64,000 nt of DNA from Iodobacter ciconiae (GCF_003952345.1 NZ_CP034433.1:2232001-2296000); one strand, 5' to 3'; shown: positions 17,400 to 29,333, counted from the stretch's first letter. Notes: generated by a model from the letters alone, not told the origin. Translations and numbers: made by a program.

Positions 17400-18509
17400 A
17401 TGACGCTAAAAGGCACTTCCCTGCTGTTTGGAATCGCCGCAGCATGCTTATTGGCTGCCAATTACCAAAAAAGCCCCGCAAAGATGCATTTTGCTCTGGC
17501 AAAGCCGCCCCGTACCACCACAAGTACGCCACAAATGGAGATGCAACGCTTACGTGCCCCCGTGCCTGCTGCGCATAGCGCCAGCATCATTGCACTGGCC
17601 AATGGTGAACGTATTGCCTTTTGGTTTGGCGGAAGCCGCGAAGGGGCTACAGATGTCAGCGTCTGGGCTTCTCGCTACCAAAACGGCCAGTGGATTAAGC
17701 CTTGGGCCGTAGCAACCCCGGCGCAAAGTTCTAAAGATCAGTGGAGGTACATTAAAAAGGTAGGTAATCCTGTTCCGGTACTTGATAAGCAGGGGCGCTT
17801 ACAGCTGTTTTACGTTTCGGTATCAATGGGAGGATGGGCCACCAGTACGCTCAATCGCATGATCTCGACCGACAATGGCCACAGCTGGAGCCCTGCCAGT
17901 AAAATCATTAGCAGCCCCTTCTTTAATTTATCCACACTGATCCGTACCCATGCTGTGCAACTGGAAGACGGGGGATTCTTGCTGCCTGCCTATCACGAGC
18001 TGGCCCGCAAATTTGGCGAACTGCTGCAATTTGATAAAGACGGCAAGCTAATCCGTAAAATCCGCATGAATGCCGAAGGCGAAAACCTGCAGCCAGGAGT
18101 CGTCGCCTACACCGCAACCGACGCCTTTGCGCTACTCAGAAATAGCGGGCCATCCCGCCAGCTTATGCTGCAGCAGACCCATAATGGCGGCACCAGCTGG
18201 ACCCCTATTCAGAATCTGAATACGAAGAACCCCGATTCAGCCATTGCAGTGGAACGTATGCCCGATGGCAGGCTGATCATGGCGCATAACCCGCGCAACG
18301 ATGGTCGTAGCGAATTGGCACTCAGCATATCCAAAGATGGTAAGAACTGGGAAAAAGTAAAAGTGATCGAAGATACCCGAGGCATGGAATTCTCCTATCC
18401 CACCCTGCTGGTCAATGACGAAATCATGGATCTGGTCTACACCTGGGAGCGCTCTGAAATCCGCCATGTACGCTTTAACCGCGCCTGGCTCGATGGAGCA
18501 AAACCATGA
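17400..18509 (+). CDS. Sialidase-family (BNR/Asp-box) exported protein
   Basis: A 369-residue protein with an N-terminal hydrophobic segment (LLFGIAAACLLAANY, residues 8-22) and then a six-bladed-propeller type domain. Asp boxes (SxDxGxxW type) are seen as STDNGHSW, a degenerate THNGGTSW and SKDGKNW. The FGGSREGATDVSVWASR stretch matches the usual early sialidase-family block. Known members include exo-sialidases, but many BNR-repeat proteins act on other glycans, and the catalytic Arg triad and Tyr/Glu pair cannot be confirmed by eye. The signal could be a signal peptide or a membrane anchor. Its stop overlaps the next gene's start (ATGA at 18506-18509), so the two are likely coupled. Confidence 0.75.
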   Translation: MTLKGTSLLFGIAAACLLAANYQKSPAKMHFALAKPPRTTTSTPQMEMQRLRAPVPAAHSASIIALANGERIAFWFGGSREGATDVSVWASRYQNGQWIKPWAVATPAQSSKDQWRYIKKVGNPVPVLDKQGRLQLFYVSVSMGGWATSTLNRMISTDNGHSWSPASKIISSPFFNLSTLIRTHAVQLEDGGFLLPAYHELARKFGELLQFDKDGKLIRKIRMNAEGENLQPGVVAYTATDAFALLRNSGPSRQLMLQQTHNGGTSWTPIQNLNTKNPDSAIAVERMPDGRLIMAHNPRNDGRSELALSISKDGKNWEKVKVIEDTRGMEFSYPTLLVNDEIMDLVYTWERSEIRHVRFNRAWLDGAKP

Positions 18510-19012
18510 TTGCATCACTCACAGGGCTGCTGCTTTGGGGTGCAGCTGGCGCAGCACTAGCCAGCTTTGGCTGGAAAAAAAATCGCTTTTTAGTCGCCAC
18601 CGGTGTACTTATTATCCTCGGCTCACCCTGGCTGTTAGGCCTGCTAAGTATGCCAAGTCTGGCCACAGTGGGTTTGGCCTTCGGCTTACTGCTTAAGCAA
18701 AAATTACGTCCTGCCCTGGCAGGCTGGCTATTGATAAGCGGCTTAGCACTCTATTTATCGGCGCTGGGTTTCTGGGCTTTTGATGTATATGCACTGGGCT
18801 ATGCACCGCAAACCTTGCTGATCTGGTGTGCCATCTCGCTGGCCCTTGCCTGGCAGCAAGGCCACAAAGCCTTAGCACTTTGCTGGCTAGCCGCCTTAGC
18901 CCTGTTTCCACTTGGCGTATTAGAAAGCGTCAACCTTTGGGATGCCCTGCTGGACCCGATCGCCATGCTGACCGGCGCGGTAACTTTATTGCTTTGTTTG
19001 AAAAAGAAGTAG
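18506..19012 (+). CDS. Small polytopic membrane protein, unknown function
   Basis: 168 residues and almost entirely hydrophobic, with about five or six membrane segments (ASLTGLLLWGAAGAALASF, FLVATGVLIILGSPWLLGLL, VGLAFGLLL, WLLISGLALYLSALGFWAF, LLIWCAISLALAW, LCWLAALALFPLGVL, AMLTGAVTLLLCL). No family motif is recognised. Translational overlap with the sialidase-like gene implies a shared job, perhaps in the envelope; this is inference. Confidence 0.7.
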   Translation: MIASLTGLLLWGAAGAALASFGWKKNRFLVATGVLIILGSPWLLGLLSMPSLATVGLAFGLLLKQKLRPALAGWLLISGLALYLSALGFWAFDVYALGYAPQTLLIWCAISLALAWQQGHKALALCWLAALALFPLGVLESVNLWDALLDPIAMLTGAVTLLLCLKKK

Positions 19013-19078
19013 TTTGGGAGTCGGGGGTCAGAAATTAGAAGGAGGAGGCCGTCCCCCTCTGCTCCCCGCTATCCCTCC

Positions 19079-19987
19079 TTACATCCCTGCCTCTACCAGC
19101 ATTTCACGCGTCAGCAGAAACACAAAACCATCACCACTTTCGGTATCTAGCCAGACAAAAGGCAGCTCTGGGAAACTGGCTTCCAGCTCGTCACGATTGT
19201 GGCCGATTTCTACCACCAGCACGCCCAGCGGATTCAGAAAACGAGTGGCTTCTTCCAGAATACGGCGGGTAATGTCCAGGCCGTCTTCACCGCTACCCAG
19301 GGCCATTTCCGGCTCGTGCAGATATTCTGGCGGCAGCTCTTCTACCGAATGCGCGTCTACATACGGCGGATTAGAAATAATCAGATCGTATAATTCACCT
19401 TCAACCGCGCTAAATAAATCCGAATCCATCAGATCAATGCGCTCGCCCAGGCTGTATTCCAGCACATTGATTTCCGCCACATCCAGCGCATCTGGCGATA
19501 AATCCAGCGCATCAATCGCCGCATCCGGGAAGGCATCGGCCATCACAATGGCAAGGCAACCCGAGCCGGTACACAGATCCATGGCGCGGTGAATCAGCTC
19601 CGGGTATTCAATCCATGGTGTTAAGCCGCCTTCACGGATAATCTCGGCAATAAACGAACGCGGCACGATAGTGCGCTCATCCACATAAAATTTATACTCG
19701 CCCAGCCACGCTTCCTTAGTTAAGTAAGCCGCCGGTTTGCGGGTTTCTACGCGCTCTTTTAATACTGTCAGCACTTGCGTTAACTCTTCTGGCAATAATT
19801 TTGCGTCGTACATAGGCTCTAAACGATCTAATGGCAATTTTAACGTCGCCAAGATGAGGTAAGCGGCTTCATCCCAGGCGTTGTCAGTACCATGACCATA
19901 AAAAAGCTCGGCTGCGTTAAAGCGGCTCACCGCAAAGCGATGTAAGTCGCGCACGGTCGTTAAGTATTGCGAAGCGTGATCAAACAT
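19079..19987 (-). CDS. prmB: Ribosomal protein L3 N5-glutamine methyltransferase PrmB
   Basis: PrmB methylates Gln150 of ribosomal protein L3. The 302-residue protein has the HemK-type layout: an N-terminal helical domain, then SAM motif I ALDLCTGSGCLAI-like sequence (MDLCTGSGCLAIVMADAF, about residues 136-153) and the signature NPPYVDAHSVEELPPEY (about 205), in which NPPY binds the Gln side chain. The segment after NPPY (YLHEPEMALGSGEDGLD) is typical of PrmB rather than PrmC. It is divergent from the helicase gene. Confidence 0.93.
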   Translation of the reverse strand: MFDHASQYLTTVRDLHRFAVSRFNAAELFYGHGTDNAWDEAAYLILATLKLPLDRLEPMYDAKLLPEELTQVLTVLKERVETRKPAAYLTKEAWLGEYKFYVDERTIVPRSFIAEIIREGGLTPWIEYPELIHRAMDLCTGSGCLAIVMADAFPDAAIDALDLSPDALDVAEINVLEYSLGERIDLMDSDLFSAVEGELYDLIISNPPYVDAHSVEELPPEYLHEPEMALGSGEDGLDITRRILEEATRFLNPLGVLVVEIGHNRDELEASFPELPFVWLDTESGDGFVFLLTREMLVEAGM

Positions 19988-20152
19988 TGCGCTATCTCTT
20001 CAGGTTTAATATGCCGGTAGTTTAACTGATTGGCGGGCTGGCAACCTGCTGGCGAGCGGCCTCACGCATTTCCGGTTGTCAGCTAGGGTATGCAGAGAGG
20101 CTGGCTTCGTGTAAATTGGGATGTTGTTCTTATTTTTCGGAAAGAAACACGC

Positions 20153-21526
20153 ATGACATTCGCATCGCTCGGGCTGGCTCCGGAAGTGCTCAAGGCAGTC
20201 GCCGAGCAAGGTTATGAACATCCGACGCTGATTCAAGCGCAGGCCATCCCTGTCATATTGCAAGGCCGCGACGTGCTCGGTGCAGCACAAACGGGCACCG
20301 GTAAAACAGCTGCATTTACTTTACCGATACTTACCAAAATCGCTAAACACGCGAACACCAGCGCGTCTCCTGCCCGCCACCCGATTCGCGTATTAATTCT
20401 TACGCCAACCCGCGAGCTGGCCGATCAGGTTTCCGAAAGTGTTACCACCTATAGCAAATACATGCCGCTACGCAGCCACGTGGTATTTGGGGGCATGGAT
20501 ATTAAGGCGCAAATCCCCAAGCTGCGCGAAGGTGTTGAAATCCTTGTCGCAACGCCAGGGCGTCTGCTTGATCATATTCAGCAAAAATCGGTTAATTTAT
20601 CCCAGGTTGAAATCCTGATTCTGGATGAAGCCGATCGCATGCTCGATATGGGTTTTATTCTGGATATTCGCAAGATTTTTGAGCTGTGTACTACGCGCAA
20701 GCAAACGCTGCTGTTTTCGGCGACTTTTGCACCAGAAATCAAAAAACTGGCCGAAGACTTTATGCATGAGCCGGAAGTCATCGAAGTGGCGCGCCAGAAT
20801 TCAGCCAATGAATCAGTAAAACAAGAGCTGCATCCAGTCGAAAACAGCCGCAAAAAAGCCCTCGTTGCCCATCTGATCCGCACCCACAATATGGGGCAAG
20901 TGATTGTCTTTTGCCGCACCAAAATTGGTGCAGAGCAATTGGGCCGCGAGCTAAAACGCGCGGGCTTTTCTGCCGAAGCCATTCATGGTGACCGCACCCA
21001 GCAATCCCGCCTGGAAACGCTGGCAGCATTTAAAGACGGCACGCTAAAGGTATTGGTAGCCACCGATGTAGCCGCACGTGGCCTGGATATTAACGAGCTG
21101 CCCTTTGTAATTAACTTCGAGCTGCCAACCAATCCGGAAGACTATGTGCACCGCATTGGCCGCACTGGTCGCGCTGGCGCGTCCGGGATTGCTATTTCTC
21201 TGGTAGCACCAGAAGAAGAGAAAGCTTACCTTGGCATTCAAAAAATGCTCAAACGTGATCTGCCTCTGATTCCGGTGATTGGCTTCTCGCCAGGCACTAC
21301 ACCGCTCGAAACCGCACCTCAGTCAGGGCGCGGACGGGACCGCTCTGCTGCGCGCTCTTCAGCCGTACCGGTTGCCGCCCTGACCCGCAATATGAATACG
21401 CCGCCAAGCAGCCGTGCCCGCTCACAAAGCTACGATGAGATGCCGGATGCGCCGCTGTCCAAACTAAAGCGTGCGCCACAAATTGCCGCCTTATTTTTAC
21501 CGCCAAAATATCAAGTAACGCAATAA
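20153..21526 (+). CDS. DEAD-box ATP-dependent RNA helicase, RhlE type
   Basis: A 457-residue RNA helicase. All core motifs are visible: Q motif PTLIQAQAIPVI, motif I AQTGTGKT, Ia PTRELA, Ib TPGRLLD, II DEAD, III SAT, IV VIVFCRTK, V ARGLDI and VI HRIGRTGRAG. A basic, Ser/Arg-rich low-complexity tail (about residues 385-430) follows, as in RhlE proteins, which help ribosome assembly and RNA decay, particularly in the cold. The frame is open from 20090, but Met at 20153 (after ggaaagaa) gives the usual MTFASLGL start. I cannot separate RhlE from close paralogues with certainty. Confidence 0.92.
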   Translation: MTFASLGLAPEVLKAVAEQGYEHPTLIQAQAIPVILQGRDVLGAAQTGTGKTAAFTLPILTKIAKHANTSASPARHPIRVLILTPTRELADQVSESVTTYSKYMPLRSHVVFGGMDIKAQIPKLREGVEILVATPGRLLDHIQQKSVNLSQVEILILDEADRMLDMGFILDIRKIFELCTTRKQTLLFSATFAPEIKKLAEDFMHEPEVIEVARQNSANESVKQELHPVENSRKKALVAHLIRTHNMGQVIVFCRTKIGAEQLGRELKRAGFSAEAIHGDRTQQSRLETLAAFKDGTLKVLVATDVAARGLDINELPFVINFELPTNPEDYVHRIGRTGRAGASGIAISLVAPEEEKAYLGIQKMLKRDLPLIPVIGFSPGTTPLETAPQSGRGRDRSAARSSAVPVAALTRNMNTPPSSRARSQSYDEMPDAPLSKLKRAPQIAALFLPPKYQVTQ

Positions 21527-21801
21527 TTAGGGCACAGGCCATTACTTCCGACGCTGGACCACACGACTTCATCAGAGCTTTCCCCTTTTGAAATCATGCA
21601 GGTTCAGCTGAAGCCCCATCCAATAGCTCATCACCTCCCTGCATCCCACCAACCATGACTTGCAGCAGCACGCTAGCGATTAGAAAAGTACATCAATCGT
21701 ATTGCGCAGAGCAAAAAAACGCAGTTTCACTACGGTAATCCCCCCACAAAACCAGCTCATTTTTAAGTAGAATTTTCTCGCAGCCTTTGAGGAGCTTCTA
21801 C

Positions 21802-22062
21802 ATGAAAGCCGTGGATAATTTATATTGCCAGATTATGGCGATTTTAAAGCAAGCCGAAGCCGGTTCGACCGTTCCTGATCTGTGCCGCGAGCACGGCATG
21901 AGTTCTGTTTCTTTCTACGAGTGGCGCGCTAAATTTGGTGGCATGGACGTCTCGACGATGACACGGATGAAAGAGCTGGAGGGCGAAAACAAGCGCCTTA
22001 AAAAGATGTATATCGAAGCCCAGATGCAGGCGGATATCATTAAGGAAGCCATAATCCTCTGA
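21802..22062 (+). CDS. IS3-family transposase OrfA
   Basis: 86 residues with the helix-turn-helix (ILKQAEAGSTVPDLCREHGMSSVSFYEWRAKFGG) and a leucine-zipper-like C-terminus (MKELEGENKRLKKMYIEAQMQADIIKEA). ATG at 21802 follows gaggag. In intact members, orfA and orfB are joined by programmed -1 frameshifting; the downstream orfB is broken here, so no active transposase is expected. Confidence 0.85.
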   Translation: MKAVDNLYCQIMAILKQAEAGSTVPDLCREHGMSSVSFYEWRAKFGGMDVSTMTRMKELEGENKRLKKMYIEAQMQADIIKEAIIL

Positions 22063-22081
22063 AACATCTCAGCGCCGCGAG

Positions 22082-22870
22082 ATGGCTCACTGGGCCGTTG
22101 AAACCAAGGCCGTTTCTATTCGTACGGCTTGCGCTAGCTTTGCGATTAGCACAACTTGCTATCGCTATATTCGCAAACTAGATGCGGAAAACGCAAAAAT
22201 TGCGGATTCGCTGATTCAGCTTACTGAAACGAATCGAAGCTGGGGCCTTGGCCTCTGCTTTTTACATTTGCGCAACGTCAATAAAAAGCATTGGAATCAT
22301 AAAAAGGTCTACAGGATTTATTGCGATTTAGAATTAAACCTAAAAAACGCTTAGATCGTGAAACGCCAGAGCCATTAGCAGTGCCAGAGGCAAAAAATGA
22401 AATGTGGTCGATGGATTTTATGCACGATCAATTAGCCGATGGACGTAGTATTCGCTTATTCAATGTGATTGATGATTTTAATCGGGAAGGATTAGGCATT
22501 GAAGTTGATTTCTCTTTGCCGGCAGAGCGCGTAATACGCAGCCTGAATCAAATCATTGAATGGCGCGGCAAGCCTAAGCGAATCAGGTCCGATAATGGCC
22601 CTGAATATATTAGCCATCTGCTAAAGAATTGGGTAGCGCAACAATCGATTGAATTGGCCTATATTCAGCCTGGCAATCCGCAGCAAAATGCATATATTGA
22701 GCGTTATAATCGCACCGTACGTTATGAATGGCTGGCCTGTGATGATTTTGAAAGTCTTGCCGAAGTGCAAGAAACTGCAACGCAATGGCTTTGGACTTAC
22801 AATTAACGAGCGCCCGCATATGGGATTGGGCGACATCACCCCGAAACAAAAACTGGCATTACATGCCTGA
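22082..22870 (+). pseudogene. IS3-family transposase OrfB, broken by two frameshifts
   Basis: Three frames together give one integrase: MAHWAVETKAVSIRTACASF, then frame change near 22321-22335, then [10 protein letters not shown] (first Asp), [14 protein letters not shown] (second Asp) and [15 protein letters not shown] (Glu), and a second shift at 22804 where an extra T in caattaacgag ends the frame before ERPHMGLGDITPKQ. The first shift is best explained by a 13-bp deletion between two copies of gaattaaacct, which would be expected 13 bp apart in an intact sister element (LELNLRIKPKKR). All catalytic residues remain, but no single frame is complete. Confidence 0.8.
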
Positions 22871-23031
22871 CCTCTACTTTTAAGTGAGCTTAAAAACGGG
22901 GGGATTACCATTCGCTTGTCGATGCCTGACATATTCTAATCTCTATAAAGCGAAGCAATGGTTTCAACCCACGAATATTTAATGCAATATTTACGTAAAT
23001 TTTAATAAATTCTGCATTATTGCTATTTCAG

Positions 23032-23730
23032 TTATTCCTCACCTATTGCATCTATCCACTTTAATAATCCGGCTTCAGCCGATTCTTCAATGCAAATCAC
23101 ACCAGCAGCTTTAGCTGCAGCGGGAATATTCAAATCGATAAAAATGATCTGTGGGTATTTCCCTGCAGATCGAATCATTGCAATCGGGTTAACCACATTT
23201 AAACTGGTGCCCACAATCACAAACGTATCCGTGCTTTTTAAATCCTCAATCAGCCAGTGTAATATCTCATATTCCGGTGCCATTTCACCAAAAAAGACAA
23301 TACCTGGCTTTACCATAGCGCTACCACAGGCCTCGCATTTACCAGACTTAAACACATGATCAGCAATATCCCAATAGTGATAACACTGTGCGCAAGACAT
23401 CTGATCTACCCGTCCGTGCAAGTGCAAAATATCGGAAGTACCAGCAGTTTCATGCAATAAATCAATATTAGTGGTAATCACTTTAACAGGTTGTTGTTGC
23501 TGTAATTTGGTAATTGCTAAATAGCCTGCATGCGGTGTTGCCGCCGCATATTGTAATTTACGCTCGTTATAAAACTGAAAAGTCAGATCCCGAACATTCT
23601 GCTCTTTAATAAAGCGGGAGAAATTACATACCTGATTAATATCATAATTCTCCCAAAGCCCGCCAGTATCCCTAAAAGTAGGCAAACCCGAATCTGCCGC
23701 CATTCCTGCGCCGGTAAAGATATAAATCAT
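23032..23730 (-). CDS. Sir2-family NAD-dependent deacylase
   Basis: Sirtuin that removes acyl groups from Lys with NAD. 232 residues, beginning directly at the Rossmann motif MIYIFTGAGMAADSGLPTFRD, so it lacks N-terminal extensions, as in bacterial CobB types. The catalytic His is in LHLHGRVDQ, and a structural zinc site is formed by CAQC (about residue 115) and CEAC (about residue 134). Further signals are KPGIVFFGEM and FVIVGTSLNV. The usual TQNIDGLH NAD motif reads TTNIDLLH here: the Gln is Thr, and the Gly is Leu. It is monocistronic between the IS and the rrn operon. Confidence 0.86.
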   Translation of the reverse strand: MIYIFTGAGMAADSGLPTFRDTGGLWENYDINQVCNFSRFIKEQNVRDLTFQFYNERKLQYAAATPHAGYLAITKLQQQQPVKVITTNIDLLHETAGTSDILHLHGRVDQMSCAQCYHYWDIADHVFKSGKCEACGSAMVKPGIVFFGEMAPEYEILHWLIEDLKSTDTFVIVGTSLNVVNPIAMIRSAGKYPQIIFIDLNIPAAAKAAGVICIEESAEAGLLKWIDAIGEE

Positions 23731-23870
23731 CGTATTTGCTCCTGTTTGGCCTTAAATATCATGATGTTAATCGTATATAAGACTGGTTTAGCGACTCAAA
23801 TAAGCTGAGCAAGGGAGTTGGGAGCCATTTTTACCCCCCCCCCTTCTCAACATTTCTTCCACACAAAGCA

Positions 23871-23906
23871 AAACCCCCGCCTCTTTCGAGTACGGGGGTC
23901 TTGTTT
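23871..23906 (-). terminator. Terminator of the rRNA operon
   Basis: On the minus strand, arms acccccgta and cgggggttt with an intervening ctcgaaagagg, then T-rich tttgctttg. It lies about 40 bp beyond the 5S gene. Confidence 0.75.
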
Positions 23907-23943
23907 ACATCACGTGCGAATCTTTGATTCGCTCAGTAAAGGT

Positions 23944-24058
23944 GTCTGGCAATGACCTACTTTCACACAGGTAATCTGCACTATCATCGGCGCTAAGGTG
24001 TTTCACTGTCCTGTTCGGGATGGGAAGGAGTGGGACCACCTCGCTATGGTCGCCAGAC
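23944..24058 (-). rRNA. rrf: 5S ribosomal RNA
   Basis: The terminal arms gtctggc / gccagac pair (helix I), the internal blocks ccgaactcag-type region reads cccatcccgaacagg, and tacctg-agtaggtc follows. Ends are defined by helix I and may be off by a base or two. Confidence 0.93.
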
Positions 24059-24193
24059 TTTAACGGGGTAACTCGTTGTGTGTATTGCTCCACAACGCGT
24101 TCAGTTCAATAGAAGAAGTAATATGTACTGCTTGTTGCTCTCAAATCTAACTCTAATCTGGGTAGATTATATACCGTCGCACACACGCGTCTC

Positions 24194-24210
24194 AGGTTAT
24201 AGGATCAAGC
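24194..24210 (-). other. 23S processing stem, 3' strand
   Basis: The 17-base word aggttataggatcaagc is the exact complement of 27486-27502, which lies at the 5' end of 23S. The pair would form the double-stranded RNase III substrate that releases pre-23S. Confidence 0.8.
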
Positions 24211-24537
24211 CTTACGGGCAATTAGTATCGGTTAGCTTAATGCATTACTGCACTTCCACACCCGACCTATCAACGTCCTGGTCTCGAACGACCCTTTAAA
24301 AGGCTTAAAGCCTTGGGGAAATCTCATCTTGAGGCGAGTTTCGCGCTTAGATGCTTTCAGCGCTTATCTCTTCCAGATTTAGCTACCCGGCGATGCCACT
24401 GGCGTGACAACCGGTACACCAGAGATCTGTCCACTCCGGTCCTCTCGTACTAGGAGCAGCCCCCCTCAAATTTCCAACGCCCACTGCAGATAGGGACCAA
24501 ACTGTCTCACGACGTTTTGAACCCAGCTCACGTACCA

Positions 24538-24570
<33 letters not shown>

Positions 24571-24575
24571 GGCTA

Positions 24576-24625
<50 letters not shown>

Positions 24626-24644
24626 ATGTGAACTCTTGGGCGGA

Positions 24645-24700
<56 letters not shown>

Positions 24701-24836
24701 AGAACCACCGGATCACTATGTCCTGCTTTCGCACCTGCTCGACTTGTCTGTCTCGCAGTTAAGCCGCCTTATGCCATTACACTATCAGTACGATGTCCGA
24801 CCGTACCTAGGCGACCTTCGAGCTCCTCCGTTACAA

Positions 24837-24867
<31 letters not shown>

Positions 24868-25134
24868 TACCATGCACGGTCCCCGATCCGGATAACGGAC
24901 CAAGGTTAGAACCTCAAAGGGGTCAGGGTGGTATTTCAAGGTCGGCTCCACGCAGACTAGCGTCCACGCTTCATAGCCTCCCACCTATCCTACACAAACC
25001 ACTTCAAAGTCCAATGCAAAGCTACAGTAAAGGTTCACGGGGTCTTTCCGTCTAGCAGCGGGGAGATTGCATCTTCACAAACATTTCAACTTCGCTGAGT
25101 CTCAGGAGGAGACAGTAGGGCCATCGTTACGCCA

Positions 25135-25208
<74 letters not shown>

Positions 25209-25908
25209 TGGGACTTCAGTCAAGAGCTTGCACCCCATCATTTAATCTTCCAGCACCGGGCAGGCGTCACACCCTATACGTCGTCTTTCGACTTTGCAGA
25301 GTGCTGTGTTTTTGATAAACAGTCGCAGCCCCCATTTCTCTGCGACCCATTTCTGCTCCATTCGCGAAGAACTTCACATACTCTGGGCTCACCTTCTCCC
25401 GAAGTTACGGTGATAATTTGCCGAGTTCCTTCTCCTGAGTTCTCTCAAGCACCTTAGAATTCTCTTCCTACCCACCTGTGTCGGTTTGCGGTACGGTCAA
25501 TATAAAGCTGAAGCTTAGAGGCTTTTCTTGGAAGCATAGGATCAATCACTTCAGACCGAAGTCCTCGTCATCACGTCTCAGCGTTAAAGCAGCCCGGATT
25601 TGCCTAAGCCACACGCCTACTCGCTTAAACCACCTATTCCAACAGATGGCTGACCTACCTTTCTCCGTCCCCCATCGCACTTCATATCGGTACGGGAATA
25701 TTAACCCGTTGTCCATCGACTACGCATTTCTGCCTCGCCTTAGGGGCCGACTCACCCTGCGCCGATGAACGTTGCGCAGGAAACCTTGGGTTTTCGGTGT
25801 GCGGGCTTTTCACCCGCATTATCGCTACTCATGTCAGCATTCGCACTTCCGATACCTCCAGCATCCTTCTCAAGACACCTTCGCAGGCCTACGGAACGCT
25901 CCTCTACC

Positions 25909-26330
25909 ATTTAGGAGCCAGCTTTCAGGGTTCGGGTTTCAGTGATTTGCCTAAACCATGCAGCATCTTGGCGATCTCTTCATATTGATCGCGCCAACGT
26001 TGCCAGTCTGTTTCACTGATGTATCCTAAATCCATGCTATATCGTAGCCAAACTCGCACTTCATCTGCACTGCCTAAGGCAATAAAAATGAAGCGTAAAA
26101 ATTCTCCTTTCAAGTAGCCTTGTTTGCCAAATCCTTCTGCAAGATTTGCAACAATGCTTTTACTCGATCGTCGTATTTGATCACCCAACGCGTATTGTTC
26201 AATCTTTGGAAAGCTTAAGCTCATCCGATGAATCTCTAAGGAGACCACATAGGCTTTCTTAAACACGTCCAATTCTTCTACACGTTGAACCATCGTTTGA
26301 CTCCTGAAGCCTGAAAGCTGACTCCTAAAT
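25909..26330 (-). other. Intervening sequence (IVS) in 23S helix 45
   Basis: An insertion at about nucleotide 1165-1585 of the gene, replacing the tip of helix 45. Its ends form a 21-bp stem (25909-25929 with 26310-26330, one G-U pair), an expected RNase III site; processing would remove the insert and leave a fragmented 23S rRNA. It encodes a four-helix-bundle protein on the sense strand. IVSs are known in several bacterial groups but are sporadic, often present in only some of the rrn operons in one genome. Confidence 0.9.
25925..26293 (-). CDS. 23S rRNA IVS-encoded four-helix-bundle protein (S23 family)
   Basis: A 122-residue protein of the IVS/four-helix-bundle family. Recognisable parts are VEELDVFKKAYVVSLEIHRM, YALGDQIRRSSKSIVANLAEGFGK (the family signature with the Arg-Arg-Ser and NxAEG words), and the C-terminal bundle helices through LGKSL. 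Family structures show a pentamer with a basic surface; no enzyme activity is established. The gene sits inside the rRNA and has the same direction as it, so its expression would depend on the rrn transcript. It overlaps the IVS stem only at its last codons. Confidence 0.88.
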   Translation of the reverse strand: MVQRVEELDVFKKAYVVSLEIHRMSLSFPKIEQYALGDQIRRSSKSIVANLAEGFGKQGYLKGEFLRFIFIALGSADEVRVWLRYSMDLGYISETDWQRWRDQYEEIAKMLHGLGKSLKPEP

Positions 26331-26408
26331 TCGCGTCTTCGGTTATCAGTTTGAGCCCCGTTACATCTTCCGCGCAGGACGACTCGACCAGTGAGCTATT
26401 ACGCTTTC

Positions 26409-26440
<32 letters not shown>

Positions 26441-27502
26441 TGGCTGTCTATGCCTTCCCACCTCGTTTTCCACTTAACTGATTATTTGGGACCTTAGACG
26501 GCGATCTGGGTTGTTTCCCTCTTGACCATGGACGTTAGCACCCACAGTCTGTCTCCCATGCTCGCACTTGACGGTATTCAGAGTTTGCCATGGTTTGGTA
26601 AGTCGCGATGACCCCCTAGCCATAACAGTGCTTTACCCCCGTCAGTGATACATGAGGCACTACCTAAATAGTTTTCGAGGAGAACCAGCTATTTCCAAGT
26701 TTGTTTAGCCTTTCACCCCTATCCACAGCTCATCCCCTAATTTTGCAACATTAGTGGGTTCGGACCTCCACTGCGTATTACCGCAGCTTCATCCTGGCCA
26801 TGGATAGATCACTTGGTTTCGGGTCTACGCCCAGCAACTATGCGCCCTATTCGGACTCGGTTTCCCTACGCCTCCCCTACTCGGTTAAGCTCGCTACTGA
26901 ACGTAAGTCGCTGACCCATTATACAAAAGGTACGCAGTCACCCCATTTTGCAAGGGCTCCCACTGTTTGTATGCATCCGGTTTCAGGTTCTATTTCACTC
27001 CCCTCCCGGGGTTCTTTTCGCCTTTCCCTCACGGTACTGGTTCACTATCGGTCGATGATGAGTATTTAGCCTTGGAGGATGGTCCCCCCATCTTCAAACA
27101 GGATTTCTCGTGTCCCGCCCTACTTCTCGCATGCTTAGTACCAACCAATCTCTTTCGTGTACGGGGCTATCACCCACTATCGCCAGACTTTCCAGACTGT
27201 TCCACTAAAGTTTGATCTATCACATGCAGGCTCTTCCCATTTCGCTCGCCACTACTTTGGGAATCTCGGTTGATTTCTTTTCCTTCGGCTACTTAGATGT
27301 TTCAGTTCGCCGAGTTCGCTCTACACCACCTATGTATTCAGTGATGAGTGACCCAAAAGGGCCGGGTTTCCCCATTCGGATATCGATGGATCAAAGCTTA
27401 TTTGCCAGCTCCCCATCGCTTTTCGCAGGCTAACGCGTCCTTCTTCGCCTATCATCGCCAAGGCATCCACCAGATGCACTTAGTCGCTTGATCCTATAAC
27501 CT

Positions 27503-29333
<1,831 letters not shown>

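Larger units (their letters stand above)
21733..22910 (+). mobile_element. IS3-family insertion sequence with decayed transposase
   Basis: Bounded by inverted ends ggtaatcccccc (from 21734) and its complement ggggggattacc (to 22909). The first gene is orfA and the second a frameshifted orfB with the IS3 DDE integrase domain. Its total length, about 1.18 kb, is near the usual IS3-family size. Flanking 3-4 bp duplications are not evident, so the element is old or one end is altered. A related but more truncated element is at 34690-35259. Confidence 0.85.

Noticed and set aside
21733..22910. Target-site duplication for the IS3 element
   Set aside because: The 3-4 bases on each side do not match, so none can be claimed.
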